From contig NZ_MSDV01000028.1 in assembly GCF_001931485.1 (NCBI RefSeq), positions 1 through 64,000 on the forward strand: a stretch of 64,000 nucleotides of DNA. Direction: 5' to 3'. The translations under genes and the position numbers were made by a program. Positions 17,125 through 25,954 of this stretch are shown here, one piece after another. The notes under the pieces are model-generated. The model did no database searches. It was not told the DNA's origin and saw nothing but the letters and a program-made list of their open reading frames with translations. Within the stretch, counting starts at the first letter, position 1. Each line of letters begins with the position of its first letter. The stretch comes from Burkholderia sp. SRS-W-2-2016 (GTDB lineage Bacteria > Pseudomonadota > Gammaproteobacteria > Burkholderiales > Burkholderiaceae).

Positions 17125-18105
17125 ATGTCCAAGTTCACACGTCATTCGTACGAGCGCCGCTCGTTCCTGAAACTTTCGCTGGGCGCAGCGGCGGCCGCCG
17201 CGTCGATGGCGGGCTCGGCGCTGTCGTTCGCGCAAGGCACGCCGCGTACGCTGCGCATCGGTAATCAGAAGGGTTATCTGAATCTGCTGAAGGCGCGCGG
17301 CACGCTCGAAAAACGGCTCGCGCCGCTGAACGTCGCGGTCACGTGGACCGAGTTCAACGCCGGACCGGTGCAGCTGGAAGCGCTGAACGTCGGCTCGATC
17401 GATTTCGGCGACGTCGGCGAAGCACCGCCGATCTTCGCGCAGGCGGCCGGCGCGCCGCTCGTCTATGTGGCGGCGACGGTAAAGCGGCCGCAATCGGAAG
17501 CGGTGCTGGTGCCGCCGCAATCGACGATCCGCTCGGTCGCGGACCTGAAGGGCAAACGAATCGCGCTCAACAAAGGCAGCAACGTCCACTACTTTCTCGT
17601 CAAACTGCTGCGCCAGCACGGGCTGCAATACAGCGACGTGAAACCCGTGTTTCTCGCCCCCGCCGATGCGCGCGCCGCGTTCGAGCGCGCGTCGATCGAC
17701 GCATGGGTGATCTGGGATCCGTTCTTCGCGGCGGCGGAGAAGTCGCTCGGCGCGCGCGTGCTGGCGGACGCAAGCGGCGTGGTCGGCAATCGCGCGTTCT
17801 ATTTCTCGTCGCAGAACTTTGCGGCGAATAATTCCGACGTGATTCGCATCCTGATCGAGGAACTCGAGAAGATCGATCAGTGGGGTCAGCAGAACAGGGA
17901 TCAGCTCGCGAGCGAACTCGCGCAGCTATGGGGTGTGCCGAAGCCGTTCGTCGATGTGGTGGTGCAGCGGCAGCAGTTCGGCACGGTGCCGATCACGCGC
18001 GCGATTCTCGGCGAGCAGCAACAGATCGCCGACACGTTCCTCGACCTGGGGCTGATTCCGAAACACGTCGACGTGCTGCGGGCCGCGCCGTCGAATCTCG
18101 CGTAA
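17125..18105 (+). CDS. Aliphatic sulfonate-binding protein (SsuA-like)
   Basis: A 326-aa periplasmic binding protein for alkanesulfonates or taurine-like compounds. The N-terminus is a twin-arginine signal, ERRSFLKLS at about 10-18, with cleavage near SFAQ (37). Family patterns are LRIGNQKG, the F-x-x-GP-x-x-xEALNVGSIDFGDVGEAPP block, and LKGKRIALNKGSNVHYFLVKLL. It lies 70 bases after metQ. The permease and ATPase (ssuC, ssuB) and a desulfonating enzyme are absent here, so it must use components encoded elsewhere. Confidence 0.87.
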   Translation: MSKFTRHSYERRSFLKLSLGAAAAAASMAGSALSFAQGTPRTLRIGNQKGYLNLLKARGTLEKRLAPLNVAVTWTEFNAGPVQLEALNVGSIDFGDVGEAPPIFAQAAGAPLVYVAATVKRPQSEAVLVPPQSTIRSVADLKGKRIALNKGSNVHYFLVKLLRQHGLQYSDVKPVFLAPADARAAFERASIDAWVIWDPFFAAAEKSLGARVLADASGVVGNRAFYFSSQNFAANNSDVIRILIEELEKIDQWGQQNRDQLASELAQLWGVPKPFVDVVVQRQQFGTVPITRAILGEQQQIADTFLDLGLIPKHVDVLRAAPSNLA

Positions 18106-18108
18106 CGC

Positions 18109-18129
18109 GTAGCGGCTTCAAACCGCTAC
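18109..18129. terminator. Hairpin between convergent genes
   Basis: A perfect 7-bp stem, GTAGCGG at 18109-18115 with CCGCTAC at 18123-18129, and a 7-base loop lie between the ssuA-like gene and the convergent MFS gene. There is no T-run, so terminator function is only likely from position. Confidence 0.45.
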
Positions 18130-18139
18130 TGACTAGTGG

Positions 18140-19546
18140 CTACCGGTCGGAAACCGGCCGCTCGCTCGAAGCGGCGCCGCGCTGCTGCGGCGCGTCGACC
18201 TGCTCGGTATTCATGCGCCGCATCGAACTCGCGCACGCGGCGATCACGGCCAACGTCGCGGCAATCCCGGCGATCAGCGTCAGATGCCGGCCTTGCACGA
18301 GTCCGAACACGATCGCGACCACCACCGCGCCGCTCGACTGGCCGAGCAGACGACCCATCGATTGCAGGCCCGACGCGCCGCCGCTGCGATTTCTCGGCGC
18401 GCTGCCGATGATCACGCGATTGTTCGGCGACTGGAACAGGCCGAAGCCGAGCCCGCAAATCGCGAGCCGCCAAACAATGTCGAACTGTGTCGCGGTATCG
18501 CCGAGCAGGCACAGCAGCGCGAGCCCGCAGCCCAGCACGAACAGCCCGATGCTGCTGATGAGCCCCGGCGACACGCGGTCCGACAGCCGCCCCGCGATCG
18601 GCGCGATCAACGCGGTCATCAGCGGCCACGGTGTCATCAGCAGGCCGGTCTGCGTTTCCGACAGCTTCAGCGACTGCTCGAAATAGAACGGCAACACGAT
18701 ATACGCCATCGTTTGCGCGGCGAACGAGCAGATCGACGTCGCCATCGACAGCGAGAACACCGGCATGCGCAGCAGGTCGAGCGGCAGGATCGGGGTCGCG
18801 AGACGGCTTTCGCGGCGCACGAACAGCGCGCCGGCAACCAGCGCGACCGCGACCATCACGATCCCGCGTTGAGTCGCGCCGGCTTCGCCGAACGCGGCGA
18901 GACCGGAAATCAGGAGACCGAACGTCAGCGCGTTGAGCACCACGCTGACGAGGTTCAGACGCGCGTCGGAAGTCGGCGTCGCGGGCAACGTGCGGATCCC
19001 GATCAGCAGGGCCAGCACGCCGAGCGGCACGTTGACCAGAAACAGCCACTGCCAGTGCGCGACCGACAGAATCGCCGACGCGATGCTGGGCCCCGCCGCC
19101 GACGATACCGCGACCACCAGCGACGTATAACCGACGCCAATGCCGAGTTTCGCGCGCGGAAAGATGAAGCGCACCAGCGCGATATTGACGCTCATGATGC
19201 CGGCCGCGCCGAGCCCCTGAAACACCCGCGCGACCGCGAGGAAGGTCAGCGTATGCGCGTTCGCGCAGGCGAACGACGCGACCGTGAAGAGCGCGAGTCC
19301 GTAGCAGTAGACCCGCTTGTAGCCGAGGCTGTCGCCGAGCACCGCGAGCGGCAGCAGCGACACCGTGATCGCCAGCTGATACGCGTTGACCACCCAGATC
19401 GCGTCCGCCGGCGCAATCGACAGGTCGTTGCAAATAGTGGGTAACGCGACATTGACGATCGATGTGTCGAGCACCGACATCATCGTTGCGATGGCGATCG
19501 CCACGTAGGCAAGCGCGCGCTGGGGATTGGGCAGACCGTCCGTCAT
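18140..19546 (-). CDS. MFS transporter, DHA2 (EmrB/QacA) type
   Basis: A 468-aa proton-driven multidrug-type exporter of the inner membrane with about 14 membrane segments. Family marks are LDTSIVNVALPTI in the first helix (motif D1), WVVNAYQLAITVSLLPLAVLGDSLGYKRV (motif A), and the motif C-like GYTSLVVAVSSAAGPSIASAIL. The C-terminus is short and hydrophilic. It stands alone, divergent from the SDR gene at 19842. The substrate is unknown. Confidence 0.88.
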   Translation of the reverse strand: MTDGLPNPQRALAYVAIAIATMMSVLDTSIVNVALPTICNDLSIAPADAIWVVNAYQLAITVSLLPLAVLGDSLGYKRVYCYGLALFTVASFACANAHTLTFLAVARVFQGLGAAGIMSVNIALVRFIFPRAKLGIGVGYTSLVVAVSSAAGPSIASAILSVAHWQWLFLVNVPLGVLALLIGIRTLPATPTSDARLNLVSVVLNALTFGLLISGLAAFGEAGATQRGIVMVAVALVAGALFVRRESRLATPILPLDLLRMPVFSLSMATSICSFAAQTMAYIVLPFYFEQSLKLSETQTGLLMTPWPLMTALIAPIAGRLSDRVSPGLISSIGLFVLGCGLALLCLLGDTATQFDIVWRLAICGLGFGLFQSPNNRVIIGSAPRNRSGGASGLQSMGRLLGQSSGAVVVAIVFGLVQGRHLTLIAGIAATLAVIAACASSMRRMNTEQVDAPQQRGAASSERPVSDR

Positions 19547-19841
19547 GGGCTAGGGAGTCGTATGGGAGTGCATGGGCAACCGCGGGTAACCGCGCGCGGC
19601 GTACAGCGCGCGGACGTCGTCGGGCTGAATTGTTGCAACTCTGCGGCGCCGGAGCAAGGTGAGGCGCGATACCGGGATCGGCAGTACCCGGTGGCGCCGG
19701 CGCCGATCGGTGCCCAGCCGCGCCGGCACACGCGATGCTTTTCGACCTTTCCGCTCGCGGGACTGACTCCTATAGTCGTTTGACGGCCAGCGCATCGGGC
19801 ACTGACCGGCCACACGAATCGAACGGATCAGGAGAGAGAAC

Positions 19842-20606
19842 ATGCAACGTTTGACGGGAAAAGTCGCGATCGTGACGGGTGCCAGCGCGGGCATCGGCCG
19901 CGCGACCGCGACGCTGTTCGCGAAGGAAGGCGCCAAAGTGGTCGTGGCGGCGCGCCGCGCGGCGGAACTCGAAACGCTGGTCGGACAGATCGTCAGCGAA
20001 GGCGGCGAAGCCGCATATCTGGCCGGCGACGTGCAGACGGAGGACTTCGCGAAGGCGCTGGTCGAGCTCGCGGTGAGCCGCTTCGGCCGTCTGGACATCG
20101 CCTACAACAACGCCGGCACGCTCGGCGAGATGGGCCCGAGCACCGGCATTTCCGCGGAAGGCTGGAACGCCGCGCTGGCCACCAATCTGACAAGTGCGTT
20201 CCTCGGCGCGAAGCACCAGATTCCCGAAATGCTGAAGCAAGGCGGCGGCTCGATCATCTTCACGTCGACGTTCGTCGGTTACTCGTTCGCGTTTCCCGGC
20301 ACCGCGGCCTACGCGGCGAGCAAGGCCGGCCTGATCGGTTTGACCCAGGCACTCGCCGCCGAGTACGGCGCGCAAGGTATCCGCGTGAACGCGGTGCTGC
20401 CCGGCGCGGTCGACACCGAGATGTATCGCGGCATGAACGACAGCCACGAATCGCAGGCGTTCGTGACCGGGCTGCACGCGCTCAAGCGCGTCGCAAAACC
20501 GGAAGAACTGGCGCGTTCGGTGCTGTATCTCGCATCCGACGATTCGTCGTTCGTGACCGGCACCGCGTCGCTGGTCGACGGCGGCGCATCGATTACCCGT
20601 ACCTGA
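19842..20606 (+). CDS. SDR family oxidoreductase
   Basis: A 254-aa short-chain dehydrogenase. The cofactor motif TGASAGIG lies at 13-20, NNAG near 90, the catalytic serine in FTSTF, and the Y-x-x-x-K pair in AAYAASKAG. The C-terminal segment DDSSFVTGTASLVDGGASI is typical of classical SDRs of the 3-oxoacyl-ACP reductase kind. GGAGAG precedes the ATG. A second SDR follows 45 bases later and is probably co-transcribed. The substrate is unknown. Confidence 0.85.
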   Translation: MQRLTGKVAIVTGASAGIGRATATLFAKEGAKVVVAARRAAELETLVGQIVSEGGEAAYLAGDVQTEDFAKALVELAVSRFGRLDIAYNNAGTLGEMGPSTGISAEGWNAALATNLTSAFLGAKHQIPEMLKQGGGSIIFTSTFVGYSFAFPGTAAYAASKAGLIGLTQALAAEYGAQGIRVNAVLPGAVDTEMYRGMNDSHESQAFVTGLHALKRVAKPEELARSVLYLASDDSSFVTGTASLVDGGASITRT

Positions 20607-20651
20607 AGCACTCCCGTCACTCCCGCTTCACTCACTTAAAGGACACTATTC

Positions 20652-21443
20652 ATGGACCTGAATCTGACAGGCAAACTCGCGCTGGTGAGCGGCAGCACGG
20701 CCGGCATCGGCCTCGCTATCGCCGGCACGCTCGCGCAGGAAGGCGCGCGCGTGATCGTGAACGGCCGCTCGCAGCCGTCGGTGGATGAGGTGGTCGCGCA
20801 ACTGAAAGCGCAGACGGGCGCCGACGTGCTCGGATTCGCGGGCGATCTCAGTAGCGCCGCCTCGGCGGAAGAACTCGCGCGACGCTATCCGGACGTCGAA
20901 ATTCTGGTCAACAACCTGGGCATCTTCGAGCCGAAGCCGTTCGAAGAGATCCCCGACGCGGACTGGCAGCGCTTTTTCGACGTCAATGTGTTGAGCGGCG
21001 TGCGCCTCGCCCGGCTGTTTTTACCCGCGATGAAACGGGCCAACTGGGGGCGCATTATTTTCATTTCGAGCGAAAGCGGCGTGCAGATTCCGGCCGAAAT
21101 GATCCACTACGGGATGACGAAAACCGCACAACTGGCCGTCGCGCGCGGGCTCGCCGAAGCGGTTGCGGGCACCGGCATCACGGTCAATAGCGTGCTGCCG
21201 GGGCCGACCAGATCGCGCGGCGTCGGCGATTTCGTGGAGAGCCTTGCCAAGGCCGACGGCAAATCGTTCGAAGCGTTCGAAAAAGAGTTCTTCGAGAAGG
21301 TGCGCCCTACCTCGCTGATCAAGCGGTTCGGCTTGCCGCAGGAAGTCGCGTCGCTGGTCGCCTATATCGCCAGTCCGCTGGCGTCGGCCACGACGGGCGC
21401 CGCGTTGCGCGCCGACGGCGGCGTGATCAAGAGCGCGTTCTAG
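20652..21443 (+). CDS. SDR family oxidoreductase
   Basis: A 263-aa classical short-chain dehydrogenase. The NAD(P) motif SGSTAGIG lies near 13-20; its first glycine position differs from the usual TGxxxGxG. NNLG replaces the common NNAG, the catalytic serine is in ISSESG, and the active-site pair lies in HYGMTKTAQ. The C-terminus ends with a GAALRADGG dimerisation segment. AAAGGACACT precedes the ATG. It follows another SDR gene, suggesting a two-step redox conversion. Confidence 0.83.
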   Translation: MDLNLTGKLALVSGSTAGIGLAIAGTLAQEGARVIVNGRSQPSVDEVVAQLKAQTGADVLGFAGDLSSAASAEELARRYPDVEILVNNLGIFEPKPFEEIPDADWQRFFDVNVLSGVRLARLFLPAMKRANWGRIIFISSESGVQIPAEMIHYGMTKTAQLAVARGLAEAVAGTGITVNSVLPGPTRSRGVGDFVESLAKADGKSFEAFEKEFFEKVRPTSLIKRFGLPQEVASLVAYIASPLASATTGAALRADGGVIKSAF

Positions 21444-21678
21444 GCTCGTGCCGGTCGTGGGCCGGCGACGTGCTGGGCCGAACCAGTTCGACGAGTGCCG
21501 GCCGCCGCAGGCAGCGGACGCGAACCCGGAGTAAATTGTGTTTTCGTCCGTATCGCCGTTGCCGTCGTTGTAGCCGTGGCCGTCGCCGTGATCGGCGCAA
21601 TTGCGTTCCCTTGTTCTACCCGGGTCTTACGCGGCCGCCAACGTACGCTAATCCGTAACCCCGATTCTGGAGAACCTC

Positions 21679-22089
21679 ATGACAGATATCGCACTTGCAC
21701 GCAAAGATGCTTGTCTCGCCGTGGTTCACGCAGTTTTGTCGGACATGCTCGACGACGCCAATCTGATCGGCGCGTCCCTGCGTGTCGCAGACTACCTGGC
21801 AGACGATCTGGAAGGCAAGATCACCGAGACCGACGCCGTGCTGCTGGCCGTCTCTTCCCTCACCAAGGTCAATCGCGCGATCCGCGAGTGGTACGACGTG
21901 GACGGCAACGCGATGGACCCTTTGAAAGCCGCGAACTTTGTCATCGATGAAGAAATAAACGGCTACGATCGCGCCAACCATCCGCGTGAAACGACTTCGT
22001 CCGCGCAAAGAATCGAGGCGCGAGAGGCCGCGGTGATCCGGCCGATGGGGTCGCCGATGGGTTCGCCGGCTCGGCCCGTTCATCATTGA
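21679..22089 (+). CDS. Hypothetical protein
   Basis: A 136-aa protein, hydrophilic and mostly helical over the first 100 residues (MTDIALARKDACLAVVHAVLSDMLDDANLIGASLRVADYL), with a low-complexity tail containing a repeated MGSP. No signal peptide is present. GGAGAACCTC precedes the ATG. No family was recognised. The preceding 235 bases hold no gene. Confidence 0.5.
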   Translation: MTDIALARKDACLAVVHAVLSDMLDDANLIGASLRVADYLADDLEGKITETDAVLLAVSSLTKVNRAIREWYDVDGNAMDPLKAANFVIDEEINGYDRANHPRETTSSAQRIEAREAAVIRPMGSPMGSPARPVHH

Positions 22090-22402
22090 GACGGTTGAGG
22101 CGGGAGTTCGGCCGGGGCGCGCGGGCTTTTGCGCGTAACTGGATGGACGTCGGCTAGATATTACGAATACCTTACTTTTCGCTTTTCGATTCGCGGCCAT
22201 CGTCCCGCCACGGCCGGTGGCCGCGCAACCCCACGCGCGCGGCTCTACCTACGGCCCAACACCTTACTTACCCGGCATAACCGGCAGCATGTGGGATTCG
22301 CTCCCGCCTCCCCATCCACCCGGGCTTTTTGCCTCCATTGCAGCCGGCTTTCGTTAGAATCTCTTTTCGATTCTTTTATTCGTCCATTTAACGGAGGCGA
22401 AC
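22090..22402 (+). promoter_or_regulatory. Upstream region of the class V aminotransferase gene
   Basis: No gene is visible in these 313 bases. Near the 3' end an inverted repeat, GAATC at 22357-22361 and GATTC at 22369-22373, lies in a T-rich stretch about 30 bases before the start codon. It could be an operator or part of the promoter. ACGGAGGCG just before 22403 is a strong ribosome site. Confidence 0.35.
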
Positions 22403-23530
22403 GTGCCAGGCTTACTTCCCGATGTCGATCGCGATGGGCTTCTCGAATATTCCGTCGTCTACACCGACCGGTCGATCAATCATATGTCGCGGCTCTTTCA
22501 GGGCGTGATGCGCGATATTTCCGCCAGCCTGAAAAAAGTCTATAACGCGAAGTCGGTCGTCGTCGTTCCGGGCAGCGGGACTTTCGGCATGGAAGCGGTG
22601 GCCCGCCAGTTCGCGACGAACCGCAAGTGCCTGGTCATTCGCAACGGCTGGTTCAGTTTCCGCTGGTCGCAGATTTTCGACATGGGCGGCATCGCGTCCG
22701 AATCGGTCGTGTTGAAGGCGCGTCCGGTCGAGGCCGGACGGCAGGCAGCGTACGCACCGGCGCCAATCGAGGAAGTAGTCGCCGCGATCCGCGAGCACAA
22801 GCCGGATCTGGTGTTCGCGCCGCACGTCGAAACCGCCTCCGGGATGATGCTGCCCGACGACTATCTGCGCGCGGTGGCCGACGCCGTGCATGCGGTCGGC
22901 GGAATGTTCGTGCTCGATTGCATCGCGTCCGGCACGGTGTGGGTCGATATGCAGGCGAGCGGCGTCGATATCCTGATCAGCGCGCCGCAAAAAGGCTGGA
23001 GCGCATCGCCCTGCTGCGGGTTGGTGATGCTGAGCCCGCTCGCGCGCGAGCGAATCGACGCGACCACCAGCACCAGCTTCGCGTGCGATCTGCGCAAATG
23101 GCTGCAGATTATGGAAGCCTACGAGGGCGGCGGCTTCGCGTACCACGCGACGATGCCCACCGACAGCCTCGCCACGCTGCGCGACGTTATCAAGGAAACC
23201 GAAGCATATGGTTTCGACAAGGTGAAAGACGAGCAGCTCGAACTCGGCGCGCGGATTCGCGCGCTGTTGGCCAGCAAAGGTCTCAGAAGCGTGGCGGCCG
23301 CGGGCTTCGAGGCGCCGGGCGTAGTAGTCAGCTACACGGACGACGACGGCATCCGCTCCGGCCAGAAATTCGCCGATGCCGGTTTGCAGATTGCGCCGGG
23401 CGTGCCGCTGCAATGCGACGAGCCGGACGACTTCAAGACCTTCCGGATCGGACTATTCGGCCTCGACAAACTGCATGACGTCGACGCCGCGGTCGCCCGG
23501 TTCGAGAAGGCGCTGGACAGTATCGTTTAA
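22403..23530 (+). CDS. Class V PLP-dependent aminotransferase
   Basis: A 375-aa enzyme of the alanine-glyoxylate/serine-pyruvate/2-aminoethylphosphonate transaminase group. Visible features are VVVPGSGTFGMEA (cofactor phosphate binding), FVLDCIASG (PLP ring Asp) and the Schiff-base lysine in ISAPQKGWSASP. The C-terminus has a typical small domain ending FRIGLFGLDKLHD. The GTG start is decided by the strong upstream ACGGAGGCG. It stands alone, so the amino donor and acceptor cannot be inferred from neighbours. Confidence 0.82.
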   Translation: MPGLLPDVDRDGLLEYSVVYTDRSINHMSRLFQGVMRDISASLKKVYNAKSVVVVPGSGTFGMEAVARQFATNRKCLVIRNGWFSFRWSQIFDMGGIASESVVLKARPVEAGRQAAYAPAPIEEVVAAIREHKPDLVFAPHVETASGMMLPDDYLRAVADAVHAVGGMFVLDCIASGTVWVDMQASGVDILISAPQKGWSASPCCGLVMLSPLARERIDATTSTSFACDLRKWLQIMEAYEGGGFAYHATMPTDSLATLRDVIKETEAYGFDKVKDEQLELGARIRALLASKGLRSVAAAGFEAPGVVVSYTDDDGIRSGQKFADAGLQIAPGVPLQCDEPDDFKTFRIGLFGLDKLHDVDAAVARFEKALDSIV

Positions 23531-23552
23531 AGCGGTTCGTCCCATTTCGTGA

Positions 23553-23587
23553 GCGGACCCGCACGCATGCCGGGCGTTCGGGTCCGC
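23553..23587 (+). terminator. Hairpin after the aminotransferase gene
   Basis: A 9-bp perfect stem, GCGGACCCG at 23553-23561 and CGGGTCCGC at 23579-23587, has a 17-base loop, 23 bases after the stop. It lacks a T-run. It lies between convergent genes. Confidence 0.45.
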
Positions 23588-23627
23588 GGTATCAGCGCAT
23601 TACTTCACTCGCTGTCCGCAATACAAG

Positions 23628-25193
23628 TCAGCTGTCCGGGTGCGCCGCGACGAAGGTCTTGAACGTGCCATAAGTCGGCTGGATCGGCACCAGGCTATCG
23701 GTGACGATCCCGTACGTCTCGTCGCCGCTCGTCAACTCGTAGTACATCACCGACTGGATCGCACTCGTCTTGCGCGCCGCATAGAATTCACCGAGTTGCT
23801 GCTTGACGTAGGTCGAGCGGAACGTTTCGGTCTGCTCAGGACTCGCATTCCATTCGGTGATCATGAACGGCACCCCATAGCGCGCCTTGCAATAAACCGG
23901 CAGGTTAAAGCCCGGACCGGCGCCGTCGGTACCCACGTCGAAGATATCGCCGTACACCTCGTAGTTGTGCCACGTCGTGATGTCCCAGCGCACTTTCGGA
24001 TAGCCGCCCGAGCCATCCGGCTGCATGCCGTCCCACAGCATGTCGGCGGCGGCGATGTCCGCGACACAGAAGTTGATCCCGCACTTCGCGTTCGGCTGCA
24101 CCGACTTGATCCCATCGATCATGCCGAGCATCGCGCCGCGCATGATCGGCCAGTTCGCGTTGTCGAAGTCGCCGCGCCCGTTGCCCGCGGTCGCCGAATT
24201 CAGAATGATCGCCGGGTCGCGCGTCAATTCGTTGCCGCATTCGTACATCGTCACGCCATACGGCGCGAGCGCGGTCGCAACCGCGGCGGCGCCGGCGAAC
24301 GACGCGTAGTACGCGGCCGATTCGCTGGTGTACAGCACGCCGTGGTCATCGCGCAGTCCGTAATCGACGAGCGTAAACAGCTTCAGTCCCGCCGACTGGA
24401 ACGCGCTGGCGAGCGCGACGACCGGGTTCATCATCGCCGGAACGTTCACGCATCCGACGCGATACGTGGTGCAGCCGAGCCCGCGCAGCGCAGCGACGAC
24501 CTGCGACGGCGTGAACGGATAGTCGTGATGGCCGTTGATGCCGTAGAACGCACCCGCCGTCGCGACCGCGGCGATCCGCGGGTCCGCGCACGGCAACCAG
24601 TTGCCGTTGAAGGTCAGCACATAGAACTGGCCGCCGGTGCCCGACTGATAGATCAGGCCGCCGTACCACAACAACAGGCTCACGTTATAGGAATACGGAT
24701 CCTTCACGCTGTTCCTGTAGATATAGCCGGCGGACAACGTCCAGATGTTGTTGGACTTGTCGATGATGTACGACGCAGACGGCAGCGTCGTACCGTCCGC
24801 GGAAACGCCGCCCAGGCGCGGATCGAGCGAATACTCCCAGCCCGACCCGGTGTACCGGTAAAAGTCGCCGCCGGTGTTTTCCTGGTAGACGCTGCCGCCG
24901 TACCACAGCAGCAGCGTCACGTTGTACGAGCCCGCATCCCTGGTGCCATTCCTGTAGATAAAACCGCTGGAGGTCTTCCACACGTTGCCGCCGGTGTCGA
25001 CGATCGATGTCGCCGGCGGCGTCATCGTGCCGTTCGCCGAGGCGGACACGGCCGTTTTGGCTTTTGCCGCATTGCTTTGTGCGCCGGGCGCGAGCGCATC
25101 GCTATCGTTTTCGCCCCCGCCGCCACATGCCATCAGTACAGAGCTGCTTGCGGCTGCCGTCAGGTAGCCGAGAAATTGTCGTCGATTGATCAC
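23628..25193 (-). CDS. Tat-exported lipoprotein with glycosidase-like domain
   Basis: A 521-aa protein. R4-R5 in NRRQFLGY with a hydrophobic core ending in lipobox LMAC (C23) predicts Tat export and lipid anchoring. Two similar modules follow, about residues 63-126 and 142-206, each running IxDxxxNxWxxxxGxIYRN and LLLWYGGxxYQxxTGGxFY. The rest (about 215-521) looks like a TIM-barrel glycoside hydrolase: YECGNELTRD offers the acid/base Glu after Asn, and FMITEWNAS the nucleophile Glu. This is the clan A arrangement. GTG at 25193 is preferred because it starts directly at the Tat motif; a TTG at 25223 is an alternative. The substrate is unknown. Confidence 0.7.
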   Translation of the reverse strand: MINRRQFLGYLTAAASSSVLMACGGGGENDSDALAPGAQSNAAKAKTAVSASANGTMTPPATSIVDTGGNVWKTSSGFIYRNGTRDAGSYNVTLLLWYGGSVYQENTGGDFYRYTGSGWEYSLDPRLGGVSADGTTLPSASYIIDKSNNIWTLSAGYIYRNSVKDPYSYNVSLLLWYGGLIYQSGTGGQFYVLTFNGNWLPCADPRIAAVATAGAFYGINGHHDYPFTPSQVVAALRGLGCTTYRVGCVNVPAMMNPVVALASAFQSAGLKLFTLVDYGLRDDHGVLYTSESAAYYASFAGAAAVATALAPYGVTMYECGNELTRDPAIILNSATAGNGRGDFDNANWPIMRGAMLGMIDGIKSVQPNAKCGINFCVADIAAADMLWDGMQPDGSGGYPKVRWDITTWHNYEVYGDIFDVGTDGAGPGFNLPVYCKARYGVPFMITEWNASPEQTETFRSTYVKQQLGEFYAARKTSAIQSVMYYELTSGDETYGIVTDSLVPIQPTYGTFKTFVAAHPDS

Positions 25194-25954
25194 AGAGATA
25201 ATCCGCCGCCGGAGAACCGGCAAAATTCAGTCCGTCCGCGCCCGCGTCACGCGGCTCGACCGGGCGACAAAATGCGCGTCCAATTTTTAATTCGTGATCC
25301 TGATTGAATGGCCGACTCCGCGATCCGGCAGCGAGTCCACGGCGTTACCGGCACGCCGGGTTATTCAGCGAACTGCTGACGTCGAAGGATCTGGATCGCT
25401 CGGGGCGGCTGGCGACTGAACTGCGTGGAAGCAGTGAGCCGCGCGCATTCGGAAAGGAACAGGAAAACGTCGCTTCGGTAAGTTATGCCAGGTATCCTGA
25501 CCTCGATGAGTAACACATACCTGGATGTCGGCAGCGGGGTCGGCGACGTTAGAGCGCGACCGAAAATAAGCGCATTCTTCCGACAAAAAGGCGGCCGAAG
25601 GTGACTTTTGCGCAGGACTCGAGTCGGGAGGGAGGAACGCGCCAGAAACTGCGGAAATCGCGGACGGGACCGTAATAATTACGGCTTGACGTTGGTTATC
25701 GTTCTCATTCTCAGCGGTAACGATGGATGACGCAGCGGCCTTCGGAAAGCGGGCGCGGCCTTTCTGATTGGTCTCGCCAACCGCCCATCCCCATGATTTT
25801 CAAAGGCTTTTACTTTTCAACTCTTATATAAGACATAAGACATTTGACCGAATAGGGGTATTGCACTTAAAATCGCGGCCAAAGCTGCACCTGGAATACC
25901 GTCGCGAAGTGCCTGAAAGGCCTTCCCCTTAAAACGCAATACAGCAGGTCCCCC
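25194..25954 (+). promoter_or_regulatory. Upstream region of acnB
   Basis: No gene is convincing in these 760 bases; short open frames here have no ribosome site or recognisable product. From about 25660 the DNA becomes AT-rich. The perfect palindrome TCTTATATAAGA (25822-25833) is followed at once by CATAAGACAT, which repeats its ATAAGA half-site. This is a likely operator or promoter element for acnB. Confidence 0.5.

Noticed and set aside
25304..25586. Short open frames between the glycosidase-like gene and acnB
   Set aside because: No ribosome site, no recognisable domain and composition typical of non-coding shadow frames.
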